Translations under genes and position numbers: made by a program | Assembly (NCBI RefSeq): GCF_002999335.1 | Contig: NW_020312734.1 | Location: 1 to 64,000, forward strand | Reading direction: 5' to 3' | Length of the DNA: 64,000 nt | Origin: Cyclospora cayetanensis | Lineage: Eukaryota; Apicomplexa; Conoidasida; Eucoccidiorida; Eimeriidae | Shown: one piece after another, positions 24,517 to 36,548 of the stretch | How positions within the stretch are numbered: the first letter of the stretch is position 1 | Layout of the letters: every line of letters starts with the position of its first letter | Notes under the pieces: model-generated | What the model saw: the letters and a program-made list of their open reading frames with translations, nothing else | The model's database searches: none | What the model was told of the DNA's origin: nothing

Positions 24517-27500
24517 ATGGAGCCGCAGCCGACACTCCTTGTCATAGGGAGCCATTCAACAAGCACACTGGATCAGCAAACGCTGGTGACAGACGCATGC
24601 AGTGCAGCATCCCCTGCCGCTGCAGCGGCTGTGGCGGACTCCCCCATGCTGCAAGCCGCATCGGTGGCTGCAGAGAAGACGCGGGAGCTGCACGGCAGAA
24701 TGCTTCCTGCAGCCTCCTTCTCGAGCCGTTCGATGCCAGCCAAAGACGAATGCAGCAGTAGCAGCAGCAGTCCTAAGGGCAGCACCGATCAAATCCTCCG
24801 TTTGCCTGTAAGCAGCAGCAGCAGCAGCAGTCCTGGCGCTACCAACAGCAGCACAACCTGCAGCATCAGTAGCAGCGGAGGCCTAGTGTCTCGCGGTAGA
24901 AGCAGCACAGCGGTGCTTTGGAAGGAATGTAGCAGCAGCAGCAACAACAACAGCAGCAGCAGCACCAGCGGCGTCAGCGAAGCGCGTAGCAGCGGCATCG
25001 AAGATGCATTTCAGCTCGCACAAGCCCCTCTTTTCTATGGGTGCCCTAGACCGCCTCCCCTGTCTCTTCTGCAGCAGTTGATCCATATTCCGGGAGCCAG
25101 AACGCCGCAAAAGCTAGAGCAATGCCAGCCGCAGGAGGACTGCGAAAGCGGAGTCGCTGTTGCTAGCAGTGGCAGCAGCAGCAGCGGCAGCAGTGGCGTG
25201 TCTTGTCAACAGAGTACTGCCGCTTCTGTGCCTCCAGGTCCGATTTTCTCGACCAGCTGCGCTGCAGTCTCAGGAGCAAGTAGAACTGCGGAAAAATTCG
25301 AGAGGAGCGAAAGCGACAGCGGCAGACATCCAGAGGATAGCGATGATTCAGCAGAGGTGGTGGAAGCTCTCTTACGAGATTTGGACGTGGCGTTGCGCAG
25401 AGTCCGTTCCCAGCAAAACGCAGTAAATGCTGTCGGGCTGTCGACAGTGCCCTTCTGCTCTCGCGTGGGGAAGGCGAATACGCCACCAGACGCAGCAGCA
25501 GCAGACAGTACTGCTGCTGGTGTTGCTGCTGCTACTGCTACGCCCGCGGGAGCGAGTGTAAAACATGAGCAGCAGCAACAGCAGCAACAGCAGGCGCACC
25601 TCCTACAGGACGGCAGCCCTTCCAGGGGTGTGGGGAGCACTGAAAATCGACAGCTGCAGCCGTCTAGACCTCCTAGGAGACACCATGCAGGCACTCTAGA
25701 GGGACTATTTCAGCAGCAAGAGCAGCAGCAGGAGCAGCAACAAGAGCAGCAACAAGAGCCTGAAGCTCCTGCTGCTTCGCCCCCTGTCAAACGAGCGGTG
25801 CTGCCGCGAGCTCCATGTGAATTCCTTAGCAGGGCATACCTTAGCTCTCCCGAGGAGACGCTGGATGCGGGGAAGGAGGCTTCTGCCGCTGCAGCAGCAA
25901 CGGCACCGGAAGAAGGTCTTTTGGAGGCAGCCTTGACGCCAGCGGGCACATCTAGAGCGGCGCAAGAGGGGATCGAGAGGGCAGTCGCATTCTGTTGCGG
26001 ACCGTCGACTATCCGATGCAGTCTGGATGCTGAGGCAGAGGCCGTTACCCAAGGCGCGTCAACCCCTGAAGGCAAAGAAAGTTCAGCTGCAGCCGTGGCT
26101 GCGGCGAAAGAACGGCTAGTGGAGCAACTTTGCTTATTGAAGAGTGGTTTCCCATCTCAGTTGCGTTGCCGCATTTGGCTGGCTTTGCTAGACGTCGCAG
26201 ATGAGGACTGTGGGGAGCACCAGCGGATCGCTCACGGCATCCAGCAAACACCCCTAGATGAGCCGAATCAAGTGTGCCCCTTTCACTTGACGCTGACGGT
26301 GCTGCCCTTGCTTTCTCGCTGTCGTGATTGTTTCTTGGTTCGGCCGCTGCCGTCGGCATGTGGAGTGCTTCATACCCCTTTTCTCCCCCGCGAGTGTGCC
26401 TCTCTCCCTCTCTGCGCTTTCCACTCGTTCTTTCTTCTCCGCTTCTTGCCCTCGTCTTAGTGGGCCTACCTGCATGGTCTTCTTTGCCTTTCGTGCGCAT
26501 CGGTTCTCGGGTTCTTCTCAGCGTGTGCCTGCCGTTCCGCGCATACGCCTTGCGCCGTGTCTCGGCATGCCCTGCATGCTGCGTGCTCTACTTCCTGTGT
26601 GTCTTTGCTGCATTCGTAAAGCCGTACGTGTGAACGTGTGCGCCTTGTTGCTGGTCTTGCTGCCTTGCTACAGCGGGTAATTCGCAGCGACGTCGAGCGT
26701 ACGCGGGCACGTCTTGCAGTCTTTCGCGAACCACGAACTCGGAGGCTGATGGAGCAGATGCTCACTTTCTACTGCAAGTCGCAAGGCTTAAAGTACAAGC
26801 AAGGCCTCAATGAAATCTTAGGTACGCAGAATAGTGGCGCAGCCATGCTTTTGCCGCACTTGCTGACTCTTATAAATAGAGGCAGCGAGGGAGGCAGGCG
26901 GAGAACCTAGCTGCCACTCTCCGTGCGAAGGGTTGTGCAGCCTGGAGCAGCGCTTCGCCACACACACCCTTAGGGAGGGTCTCCTCTCTCGTGTACACTG
27001 CAGTGTGCTTTAGCAGGGGCAGGAGAAGGTTGCAGTCACTTTAGAGAACGGCCTCGTGTAAACGGCCAACAGTGCAACGAGCGTCGGCTATACCCCCTCT
27101 AGGCTGAGATGCTTCTCTCGTAGCAGCTTATTGACTAGATCAGATCCGGAATGAAGCGAGTTGGCAGAAAGGCGGACAGACTGAATGAAATCTACGACCT
27201 CCTGAATGTCTCACGATATACATGTCTACACATGTTCTATGATACATTCATGTCAATGTGCATGTCTTCAGACATGCACGTTTATTCATGTTTTACGATA
27301 TACATATCTATACATGTAGTACGACATAGGCGTCTATATACTTGTACATATTATAACTGATTGGGTTTATCCATCTACATCCCCTCAGACATGGTGCCCG
27401 TATTGAGATAGAGAGAGAGGCAATAGAGACGCCCTTTTCCATCGATCATCCAGCGCAGCTGGCTGACGGTCGGTCCCTACCCTTTGGAGGTATCAATGTC

Positions 27501-30500
27501 GAAAGCTGACGCTGATACACCCTAAATTTTTGCATTTGTTTTTTGTCTTGGCGCTTGCGGGTACAGCCCCTTTTTTGTATTTGCAGAGTGTTTCTAATGG
27601 GTTTAGCGAGGTGGAGGCCTACTGCTGCTTCTCGGCTTTTGTTCGGCGGTTCCTGCCAGCGATGTTTTGTGATGACGACTTCACGGCATTGCAGTGCGCC
27701 TTCCATCATTTCAAGCTGCTGCTCCTCTACCACGACCCCACCCTGGCCACCTTCCTAGGTATGCTCTATCAGGAGCCTCGGACAGAGAGCCATGATTTCC
27801 TTTGGCACACTGTCGCTTGCACGCCTCCAGGGCATGTTTTCGTGCGTTGCATATGCATTCTTATTTTGCGAGACGTTCCTCATCCCCCCTTTTGACCAGA
27901 GTAGCCTGCACATTTCTTTAACCTCTCCTTCGCTGCGTATCCTTCAGTGTATTCAGAGATACACTTTCTGCGTGCTAAGTGCGTGCGCCGATGTGCGATT
28001 TTGTCCTTAGAGGAACACTTTGCAACTCCAGAACTATACGTGACGCCGTGGTTTCTGACCCTTTTCTCGTCCAAAGTTCAGCTGCCGGTGCTCTTTGTTC
28101 TATGGGATCGATACCTCCTGGAAAGGGATAGTGTTTTTTTCTGCTTCCTCTCGCTCGCCATCCTCCTCTGTAGCAGGACTATCCTGTTGCGCACGGAGGT
28201 TTCGCAACTTCCAGAAACGCTCAGCAAGCTGTCCATCCGTTCCATCCCCGAGCTTACCAATGTCAGGCACAGCCCACCACTGCTGCTGCTGCTCCCGAAG
28301 GCGGATGGGGGGGAAGGGGGGTAGGGTGCAACTGAAACTCCATCGACTGCTGCCCCCTCTCTGCGAATTGGCCGCCTTCCTTCCTCCGTAGCTGCGAAAG
28401 ATACAGCGCACTGCCAAGAGCTTGCTTGCCGCGACTTCTAAATAGACGTCCACTGGGAGGTTGCCACAAGGAGGCTTTCAGCATGCGATTGCTCTCATGG
28501 CTCGTCTTTGAGTTTTCTGATGCAGTTGTGGCAACTAGCGAAGGAGCTCAGGAGTCAAACACCGCTGAGCTTTGCTCACATCTTCTGTGCTTCGCAAGTA
28601 TGCATGTGCTGCTGCTGCTGCTGCTCCCGCTGTGCATGCCGTGGCTGCTGCGGCTTTTCTCAATGTGCCGCTGTCTAAGGGGCGTTGGAAGGGATCTTGC
28701 TGGCGGCGCAGACAGAGCACTGAGAGATGTCGAGGTGTCTGTCCAGTTGCTTCTGTGTCGTTCCCGCTGCAGACAGGGGGTCCTGAAGCCTATGTGCAGC
28801 CACTGCATCAATTGGAGTCTGAACGCGCCTTCTTTATGCTGCCGCAAGAAGTTCTCAAGTGAGATAGGATGGGCCTGTATTCTTGCAGCTCGTAGTCTCT
28901 CTCCCTCTTGCTGTGCTGTGTGTTTCTGTGCATCTTGAATTACCTCCTGCAGCGCCTTGCCGCTGCTGCTGCTGCTATGTACGTGTTTCCGCTGTGTTGC
29001 CTTGCCTCGGGGGGAAAGGGGGGGAGAGGAGGAGGCGCTACCTCTTCTCTTTACTTGTGAGTTCTCTCCCCGTCGCCGCTTGTGCATGCACCACCCCCAG
29101 CCGCTGCTGCTGCTGCTACTGCTGTGTGTGTGCCCCCTTTCAGTCATGCTTATGGACGGGCTTCAGAGCCTCTTTGCACTTCACCCATGTGTGGTGGCTG
29201 CCGGTCCGTTGGCAGCCGCTGCAGCAGCGGCAGCGTTCCTCTCAGTGTAACTCCATGTGAGAGCCTTCATGATGCAAAAGGAGGCAACACTCCTGCTGAG
29301 CACCGCTGTCCTCTAGGGCACCGCTGGAAGCTGCTGTTGTTAGATCTTCGGCCTGAGTGGCTCTTCGAGGGAGGACGTTTGCCTCCAGCCATTCATGTGG
29401 ACGCTTTGGGGGACTGGAGACAGGCCCTCTCTGCTCTTGTAGGCGCTGTTGATCCTGCAACATCCTTACAACAGGGTGCGCTTCTACACGCCCATGCAGA
29501 AAGAAAGGGAAAGCGGAAAAACGCGTGAAGGAGTTTCAGCGTGTACAGTACAGGCAGCAGCACAGACAGTGTTCACCAGGTATCAGTGTGCAGCAAGCAG
29601 TACAGAAAGCAAGGCGATGGATGGATGTGCTGCGGAGACTCTCCTGATTTTTAGTGGCATCAAAGCATCCGCTGACACTAGCTGGGCAGCAGGGGGACTC
29701 CTTGCGCGCCGCCGTACCTGCAGAGAGGGTGTACGTGCATGCCTTTATGGCTCATGTCTGTGCTGCAGGCTCTTCAGAAGGCAAGGGAAGGGCAGCATGG
29801 AGTCTTGGACGCGATGCATCAGTCAGCCGAGGGCCTAAAGAGACGCGGCGTCTGCCACGGCGAAGAGGCGCGCGGTTGTTGCGGACTTTAAAGTGGAGAG
29901 GGCATCAAGAAGGCTCGAGCACTTCTGCTGCTGCTGCTGCAGCTTCGGCGGCGGCACAAACGCATGCAGCGAAGTCTGAAAAGACGAGGAAGGCACCTGC
30001 TGCGGCAACCCTGCTGGACCGAGGCTTTTCCACAGTTTCACAGCGCAGATCTTCTGGGTGTAGTCACAAGAGAATAGATAAAGGACAACAGCAGCATGAG
30101 CACGAGCAAGAGCATGAACAAGAGCATGAGCAGCATGAACAGGAGCATGAGCAGCATGAACAGGAGCATGAGCAGCAGCATCTGGCAGGAACGCAACGCC
30201 ACCACAGCCGCTGCATGTCGGATCCTTTCCCTAGGCCTCAGTGGGTTAACTCGCCAACGCAAATCCTCATAGATGGCGCCATCTCTGCTAATTTTGTATC
30301 TCCGACGGAGACGCCATCCTGTGATGGTGCGGCAACGCCAGCACATGATAAGTTGGACACTGCCTTTGCCTGCAGCAGCTTTCAGAGGAATCCTCGGTGG
30401 GAGCTGGAAATGCCAAGTGCGGAAGGAGAGACTGGCGAGTCTGAGTTGTCATCTCTTCCTCTTCCCAGCGATAGCCATAGGCAGGGGGCAACGGAGGAGC

Positions 30501-33500
30501 CGGCAACCGAGGGCGTGCAGAGGGAAGCGTGCAGCAGCATTCATATGGCCAGCGGGAAGGCAGGCCTTTGCCAGCAGCAGCAGCAAGTCAAAGAGCACCA
30601 GTTTCTGCAGGAGCTAGACGGTGGGAGCTGTGATATCGGTTTGGGATTGCAGGCGGCTTCTTGGGGAGCGCAGCAGCCTTTGCGGCACACTGGTGAAAGG
30701 GACACTACCAGCACAACAACTGGCGAAGGCTCAGCCACATACGGGGGAGGCAGTCTCCTAGGAGACGGGGGCTTTGAAAGTTCTTTGGGGGCCTCTTTTT
30801 CTCGGGAGGGCAGCTGTGAACCTGATTTATTTTGCTGCAACTTTCTAACGCCAGAAGAGAACCGAGAGACCTACTGCCTCCATCGATTGCAGACTCCTAC
30901 GCATCACGTTTGCCTGTTGACGGAGAACGGAACCTTAGGGCCGGATGCTGTGGAGATTTATCAGTTTCTAACGAGGGAAATGGCACTGCGGTGCGTTTGG
31001 CTCCCTTTTTAGAGAGCTGCCTCTGCATAGCAGGAGCAACGGCAGCATCAATGAAATCCATGAAGGGCAGTGCCAGGAGGACATGTGCAAGAGCACGCGG
31101 TCATAAGTTCTACACAAGTCGTTTGCGCATAGATAGCCTGGATCGCAGGGAGCCTTGCATGCTGCTCGAGGCGCTGCTGCTGCCGCACTGGGGAGGTAGA
31201 GGCTGGTGCTGCATGCGCTGTGTATGCCTGTCTTGCGGTGTTGTGCCTGGCCGCCACTGTGGTTCGCTGTGCGCGGGTGTCCTTCTCTCAGGTGGGTCTC
31301 CTTCGTACGCGGAGGCTACATGGCGTGTCACTGGCTAGCGGTGCAGCAGCAGCTGGAGCTGGTGGATCATACGACTAGCGTATGTGCGCTGTGTTTCGAG
31401 GCGGCTCAGCATCAGCAAGGGCGGCAGCGGCAACGGCACTCTGCTGGCAGCTGCCAGTCCGCAATGTCTCGCAACTGGAGCGCTGCATCCATTTCCACGG
31501 AGGTGGCCTTGACGTCCTTTGAGTCTCTTTCTTGCGGCTCTCTGCCCTCGCCGAGCGTCTTCCGTACGGAGCAGCAGCAACAAGTGCCGCAGCCGCAGCG
31601 GGGGAGCAGCAGCAGCACGGCTAGGCAAAGCGGCTCGCAAGGACTTAACCTGGGGGGTATACTGGGAGCTTGGAGACGGTTGTCTAGCGCGAGAACTCCC
31701 AGAGGAGGGCCTTTGAAAGGGCGCAAGGCGACATGTTCTGCAACCGAAGATGCAGCAACTCCCGTTAGCGATGCTCCGTACATGCCGCCTCATGAAGCGT
31801 TCCCCGAAGGCTTGTGCAGACACTGCAGCGGCAGCAACTGCAGCAGCACCAAGAGTGCTGACATCGGCTGTACCAGTGGCAGCGGGGCGGCTTGCTGCTG
31901 TCTCCAGAGCAAAACGCCGACCTTGTCTCAACTGCGGCCTTGTGGAGGAGAGCTTGGGGGGCAGGCTTGCCCGTCTTGCGGGGGGACCTCTCTGGTGAAC
32001 GAACCTTCTGGATTGGGTGCAGTGGAGGAGGCTGCCTTGAGGAGCAGCTCTACTGCTGCTGCTGAAGACGCCGTGTTTCCCCCCCTGCCGGCGCAACGCT
32101 GGGTGTCGTTGCTGTGTCTCCCCACGTATCGCGTAGTGTTGCTCAGAGCTCCCCGGGACGCCTTCGAAGCGTTTGTGGACTCCCTCGAGGTTTGCCGCTT
32201 TCCCTGCTTCATTGAGGCCGTGCTGCAGCCGCCCCTCCATCTGGTGGAGCAGCAGCAAAAGGCGGCTGCCGCTGCAAGGACCGCAGGAGCAGAGGATGAC
32301 GCACATCTTCAGCCCCTCTGTGAGACGGCGCTTGAAGGAGGAACGCACAGCAGCAGCCTCTCCCTTGGGAACGCCCCCCCTGCCGCTGCCAGACGTGCTC
32401 TCGGGAGCCTCTCAAAACAACGAGCCATGCTTCATAGCATCGCTCCGCGGAGGCCTTCCGTAGAGCAGCCCGACCGGGGGGAGGGGCCCTTGGGCGGAGC
32501 GCACGGGATTTCGCGTTGCCACTCTTCTCAGTCTTCTCTGGACTGCAGTGGCGTAGGAAGACAGCAGCAACAGCAGGCTGCTCCTCGGGAGGACCTTCAG
32601 GGCACAACGAAAGAAGAAGGCAGTCGAAACAAAGGCCACAACGGCAGAATGGGTAGCAGCGGCATAACACCAACAGCTGGCCACACTGCCGCCTTGGGGG
32701 AGGGGTATTCGCATTTGGGCTCTTGGTTCCTCAACATACCAGATAGAAGCCCGTGTGAAATCATTGTAACACCCAGCCGTCTGGTTCTTGTCAGTGGATC
32801 CCAGCAGCAACGCTGTCAGCCTCACGGCCTTAGGGGAGAGGGGGGAGGAGTAAAGGGCTCCTCTGGCCTCTCTTGTGGCGGAGACACCCACTGTGTCCAT
32901 TGCTCAGCGGAATCGCAGGGTGTTTCTCCCCAGCTGCTCATTGGAGAGCTACTCGGGCTGCTAGCCGGTACCCTCCCCGACGAGCGCGACGAGCACCAAC
33001 AACAGCAGCAGGAAGAGCAGGGGAAGGAGGGGCAGGCGCAGGCAGATTATGTCGATTTTTATGCTTCGATGGAGCTGACAGAGACTCACAAGATAACAAG
33101 CAGAAAGAACGATGCGAGGCTTCTTTGCTTCTACTTTAACGCCACAAAGGTCAGGTACACTGGACAGGCAGACCAACTGGGGATGTTACGGGAACGCGTT
33201 CCTTGGGGGGATGTAGGAGGCTCTTGAGGAGTCCCTCCAAAACGACCTTTTACTGCGTGGAGGGCTTTACGGCAGTCGGATCGTGTAAGATCTTATCCGA
33301 TGCGCGGCAGGCGGGCCCCTTTGGGGAGAGACATGCTTTATGCCCGTTTTATGCGAGAAGCTTTGCAGTGCTGACACCACATGTCGCGTTGTGCTCTCTC
33401 TTTGTGAGACCTCTGCTGCTTCAGGTTCAGCCCTTAATGATCCTTCGGTTTCCGGATGATACTGCTGCAAAGGGATGCATAGCCCACGTGCGAAGTACGT

Positions 33501-33932
33501 TACACCCGAGGTGCTTATCCGGCCTTGTGGACCGTCTTGTGCCAATTCGTGCGGCTCTAGCACACCAGCATGTACAACGTTCATGTCACTGCGCGGATTT
33601 GTAGCTGCGGGAGACCTGGCAGGGAAGGCCCTCTCGAGCCGTTTGTGCGCTTAGCGCATGCACCCAGTGTTCCTCTCCTATCATTTCTCTGTGCCCCTTC
33701 CCGCTGGTGCCCTTGTCTAGTGAAGTAGAGCGATCCAAAAGGGCTTTTTGTGGGCCTTTTTTGTCCTCTGTGTGCAACTGCAGAGATGTATCGAGCTTAT
33801 CGCATGCGACGTCACGAGCAACAGCTGCAGGAACAGCGGCAACAGCAGCAGCAGGAACGGCAGCAGCAGGTGGAAGGGGCTGCGGGAGGTTACCCGCCTA
33901 ATGCAGCTTCGGGTCCTGTGGATCCAGTGTAG
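24517..33932 (+). CDS. TBC1D23: TBC1D23-like protein: TBC domain, rhodanese domain, C-terminal domain
   Basis: TBC1D23 in animals sits at the trans-Golgi, binds golgins through its N-terminal half and helps capture endosome-derived vesicles. Supported exons: 24517-26271, 26674-26821, 27567-27758, 28011-~28261; then fragments at about 28773-28858 and 29240-29470; open frames to about 30988 and from about 31290 to 33149; then 33425-33494 and 33784-33932. Junctions within the TBC domain and at the C-terminus are phase-consistent; boundaries between 28262 and 31300 are not resolved. Residues 1-540 are low-complexity (Ser, Gln, Ala). The TBC domain follows, with IRSDVERT (26680-26703) and KYKQGLNEI. 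The rhodanese-like segment has LLLDLRPEW...GGRLPPAIHVD. The end has HKITSRKNDARLLCFYF and LMILRFPDDTAAKG, matching the C-terminal domain of human TBC1D23 in order, then a Gln-rich tail. The start was set at ATG 24517; an earlier in-frame ATG at 24340 precedes a Cys-rich run and looks non-coding. Confidence 0.82.
27258..27279. repeat. 10-bp palindromic stem in TBC1D23 intron
   Basis: Arms GTGCATGTCT and AGACATGCAC around a two-base loop, within a degenerate ACATGT/CATGT-rich part of the intron between exons 2 and 3 (26822-27566). Confidence 0.8.
30090..30182. repeat. GAGCATGAGCAG-type coding minisatellite
   Basis: About eight imperfect units of 6-21 bp encode a Glu-His-Gln run (EHEQ, HEQ) in an open frame of the TBC1D23-like gene. 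It is a tandem coding repeat, not a CRISPR array: units abut without spacers. Confidence 0.88.
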
Positions 33933-36548
33933 GCCTCTCTGTACCGTGGCTCTCCTGCAACCCAAAACGCAGATTGATGCACGAACCGATGTGCGTGCTG
34001 AGGGCTGTCTCCCAATATATGCGGTCGCCCCTTTGTTCCTTGAGGACGGTAGATATACATTTTAGAAGTCTGTTTAGCGTAGAGAGCATCTGTATTCACC
34101 TCCGCTTGATCCTAAGGCGTATGACACAGCGCCCGTCTCATTCTGTGTCTACACAAGTGTGTGCGCCGGCGTATACTCTTTCCCCCGATCTGGTTGTCGC
34201 TTCCAAGTGCACGCTAGGGGGAACTGGCAAAGTATTCCCTATCCGAAAGGACCAAGGCACTGGAGTTGCTTGGTTTGTGACGCTGCAGCCGCAAGTTGGC
34301 TTCAGCCAGTACAACCACCATAGGACGAGCCCTTAGATAGGGCCCCCCACCTTACGCCACCCCCCTGTTTGTGGGTATTTTTTGGGTTATCCCTTCCTGC
34401 TCCTTAACCCCTTCATTCTGTTTCGTGTTCTGAGATCGTTGTAACGTGAACCCCGCAACTACTACCTTCGATGTGTTTATAGTCAAATTCAGTGTGGGAG
34501 GCCCTCCCGAGACCCACAACTGCATACCTCCTGCAAGATGTCCAGCTCTCGAGACTTTTCTTTTCCACTGCATTTTTCGAGTCGCCACGTATATTTAGGA
34601 ACGCGCCTCTTTGTCTTGTTCTTTCGCGTCTACTGTGCCATTTTTGCCGCCACTTTGCGAGGCGTCAGCTGCTACCGAGTATGTCGCTTCATCAACAAGG
34701 TTCAGTGAGGGGAAGTGTTACAAGACATTGTTCCCCTCACAGGCAATCGGACTGCACCCAGATAGTCGAAATAAGGGACCTCAGAAGATTCAACATTTTA
34801 TCTCAAGTTCCCACATGGAGACACTCCACTACAAACTGAATATAAAATAGGCAGAAAGTTACTGAGGATTCTGCCAGAAAGAGCTATCTTTCCCTCTTTA
34901 CTTCTCACGGTTCTGGCATAAGGTCACTGTGACAGCTAGGGTGCACATTGACGCACCCTCTAAGCACTGCTAGCGTACATGGCTCGATGTACATTGTATT
35001 TCCTCCACGCGCACACAACGTCGATTTTTCTTCGTAGTGAGAAAAGTTTGATCTGCGGCAACAAGTGCTGTACAAACACCGAGACCAGCTGGCCAATTCT
35101 TCACTCTTTTGGTTAACTATAGCTAGAGCTTCAGAAAGTGTTAAAGGCCTTCTTTAGGAATTGTTAAAATTGGACTGGTAGAGAGAAGATTGTCGTGGCC
35201 TTTGCTCAAGGATGACATGCACCAACTAGGGTGTTGATGCCTACCCTCTGTCTCTATTTTTCTACACAGGCACACATAGAGCCTTTGGCTTCTCTAAGCG
35301 GTGTACCAGTGTGCACAGGCGATGAGCATTGACACCATCTTTTCTTTTGTTGCGGAGGTAACGTACATGTACACTGTTCATCCACTCCTGCCCCATGGCC
35401 TCTCCTTCCTCCGTTCGCCTGTGGGTGCCTACTTATCGAAAGCCTTCAGTGGCCGCAGGCTGCCATTAAGGATCGCAACCTTTCTTAACTATGCTCCTAG
35501 TAATCCAGCAGGAAAATTACTTCTGCGGGCTAATCTACAATTTGGCAGTTCCACTTTGTCACGCTTTACTGTGAGCTACGAAGGGTATGCGAAATTGCTG
35601 TAGCTGCTCATATGTCCTCTTTCTTGCGAAGCAGCAGTTGCTCAATACGGTGAGAATTGATGCAATACTTGTGTGCGGTGGGTGCAGTATATACGGCCAG
35701 CGGTGGATGCTCAAGGTGCTTCTGGGGCGCAGCTACGCACACCGTTGGTGCCCCTCTCGTCTGATGCCGGAATTCTGGCTTAGGTGAACGAAAGCAGGAG
35801 GAATAGCTCCTGAGAGGCCCTCATAAGTAACTTTGAGTGAAGTTTTCGAGGGATTCTTAGAGACGGAGAGTTACAACCATCATGCAGTTGAGCGGCCTAG
35901 AAGCTAAAATAATACGTATAGGGCTCGAGAATGCTCAGCGCGATTGAAAATTCTGCAGCATTGCTCCTGGTTGATGTGCTTCCTGCTAGAACGCAGCTAT
36001 GCTACCATGGCATTGCAACACTGCTTTGTGGGCATGGCACATTGAGTAAGCGTGATCGAGCGCACACATTTTCTTGTTGTTGTGGGTCAGTGGGAGCACA
36101 CGGAGCCAGAATGAAGCTCTAGTGCAGATATTACTGCTTTGTTAGCAGTGAGGCTATGGGCCATTTGCTGGGAAAACTCCAGCGCCAGAATTGCTTGCGG
36201 GGATCGCATGGAGGTGCGGGCTGGGCCCAGTTCCCATAGGAGCGGCCAGGAGTTTGCCTCTTTCAAGAGCTTGATGACCCCTATATGCCTACAAAATTCT
36301 GTCGAAGCTCTTTAAGCATTTCAATGAGAGCACTTTCTTGCTCTTGGTAAAACGTCCAAAACCTCCAGCCGCCAGAGCGCGTCGGTCGAGCGGCTCCTCT
36401 TCTTGGCGGCTACTCCCTTCAGTCTCGGTGCTTGTAGGCTTACTTCTGCGGCTTCCTGACCATTTACTTCCGGATATTGTCCCACTATCAGCCTGTGGTG
36501 GCATGCAAGACCTTTAGCAGCCGTCAAGAACCTATTTAGGGGTTCACC
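33933..36548. other. gene-poor stretch with repeat traces
   Basis: No gene recognised; open frames are short and lack domains. The segment at about 34921-35115 resembles 43841-44010 at low identity (listed as a repeat). The 3' untranslated end of the TBC1D23-like gene and the promoter of the next gene must lie here. Confidence 0.5.
34921..35115. repeat. diverged dispersed repeat, copy D
   Basis: Shares ordered words with 43841-44010: GACAGCT, CTCTAA-CACT, CACGCAC, and a closing block (GACCAGCTGGCCAATTCTTCACTC against GACCAACTAGTCAATTCTTTGCTC, split here by position). Same orientation, about 9 kb apart, strongly diverged. Confidence 0.5.

Noticed and set aside
30090..30182. Possible CRISPR-like array
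   Set aside because: Units abut without unique spacers and continue an open frame; it is a coding minisatellite in a nuclear gene.
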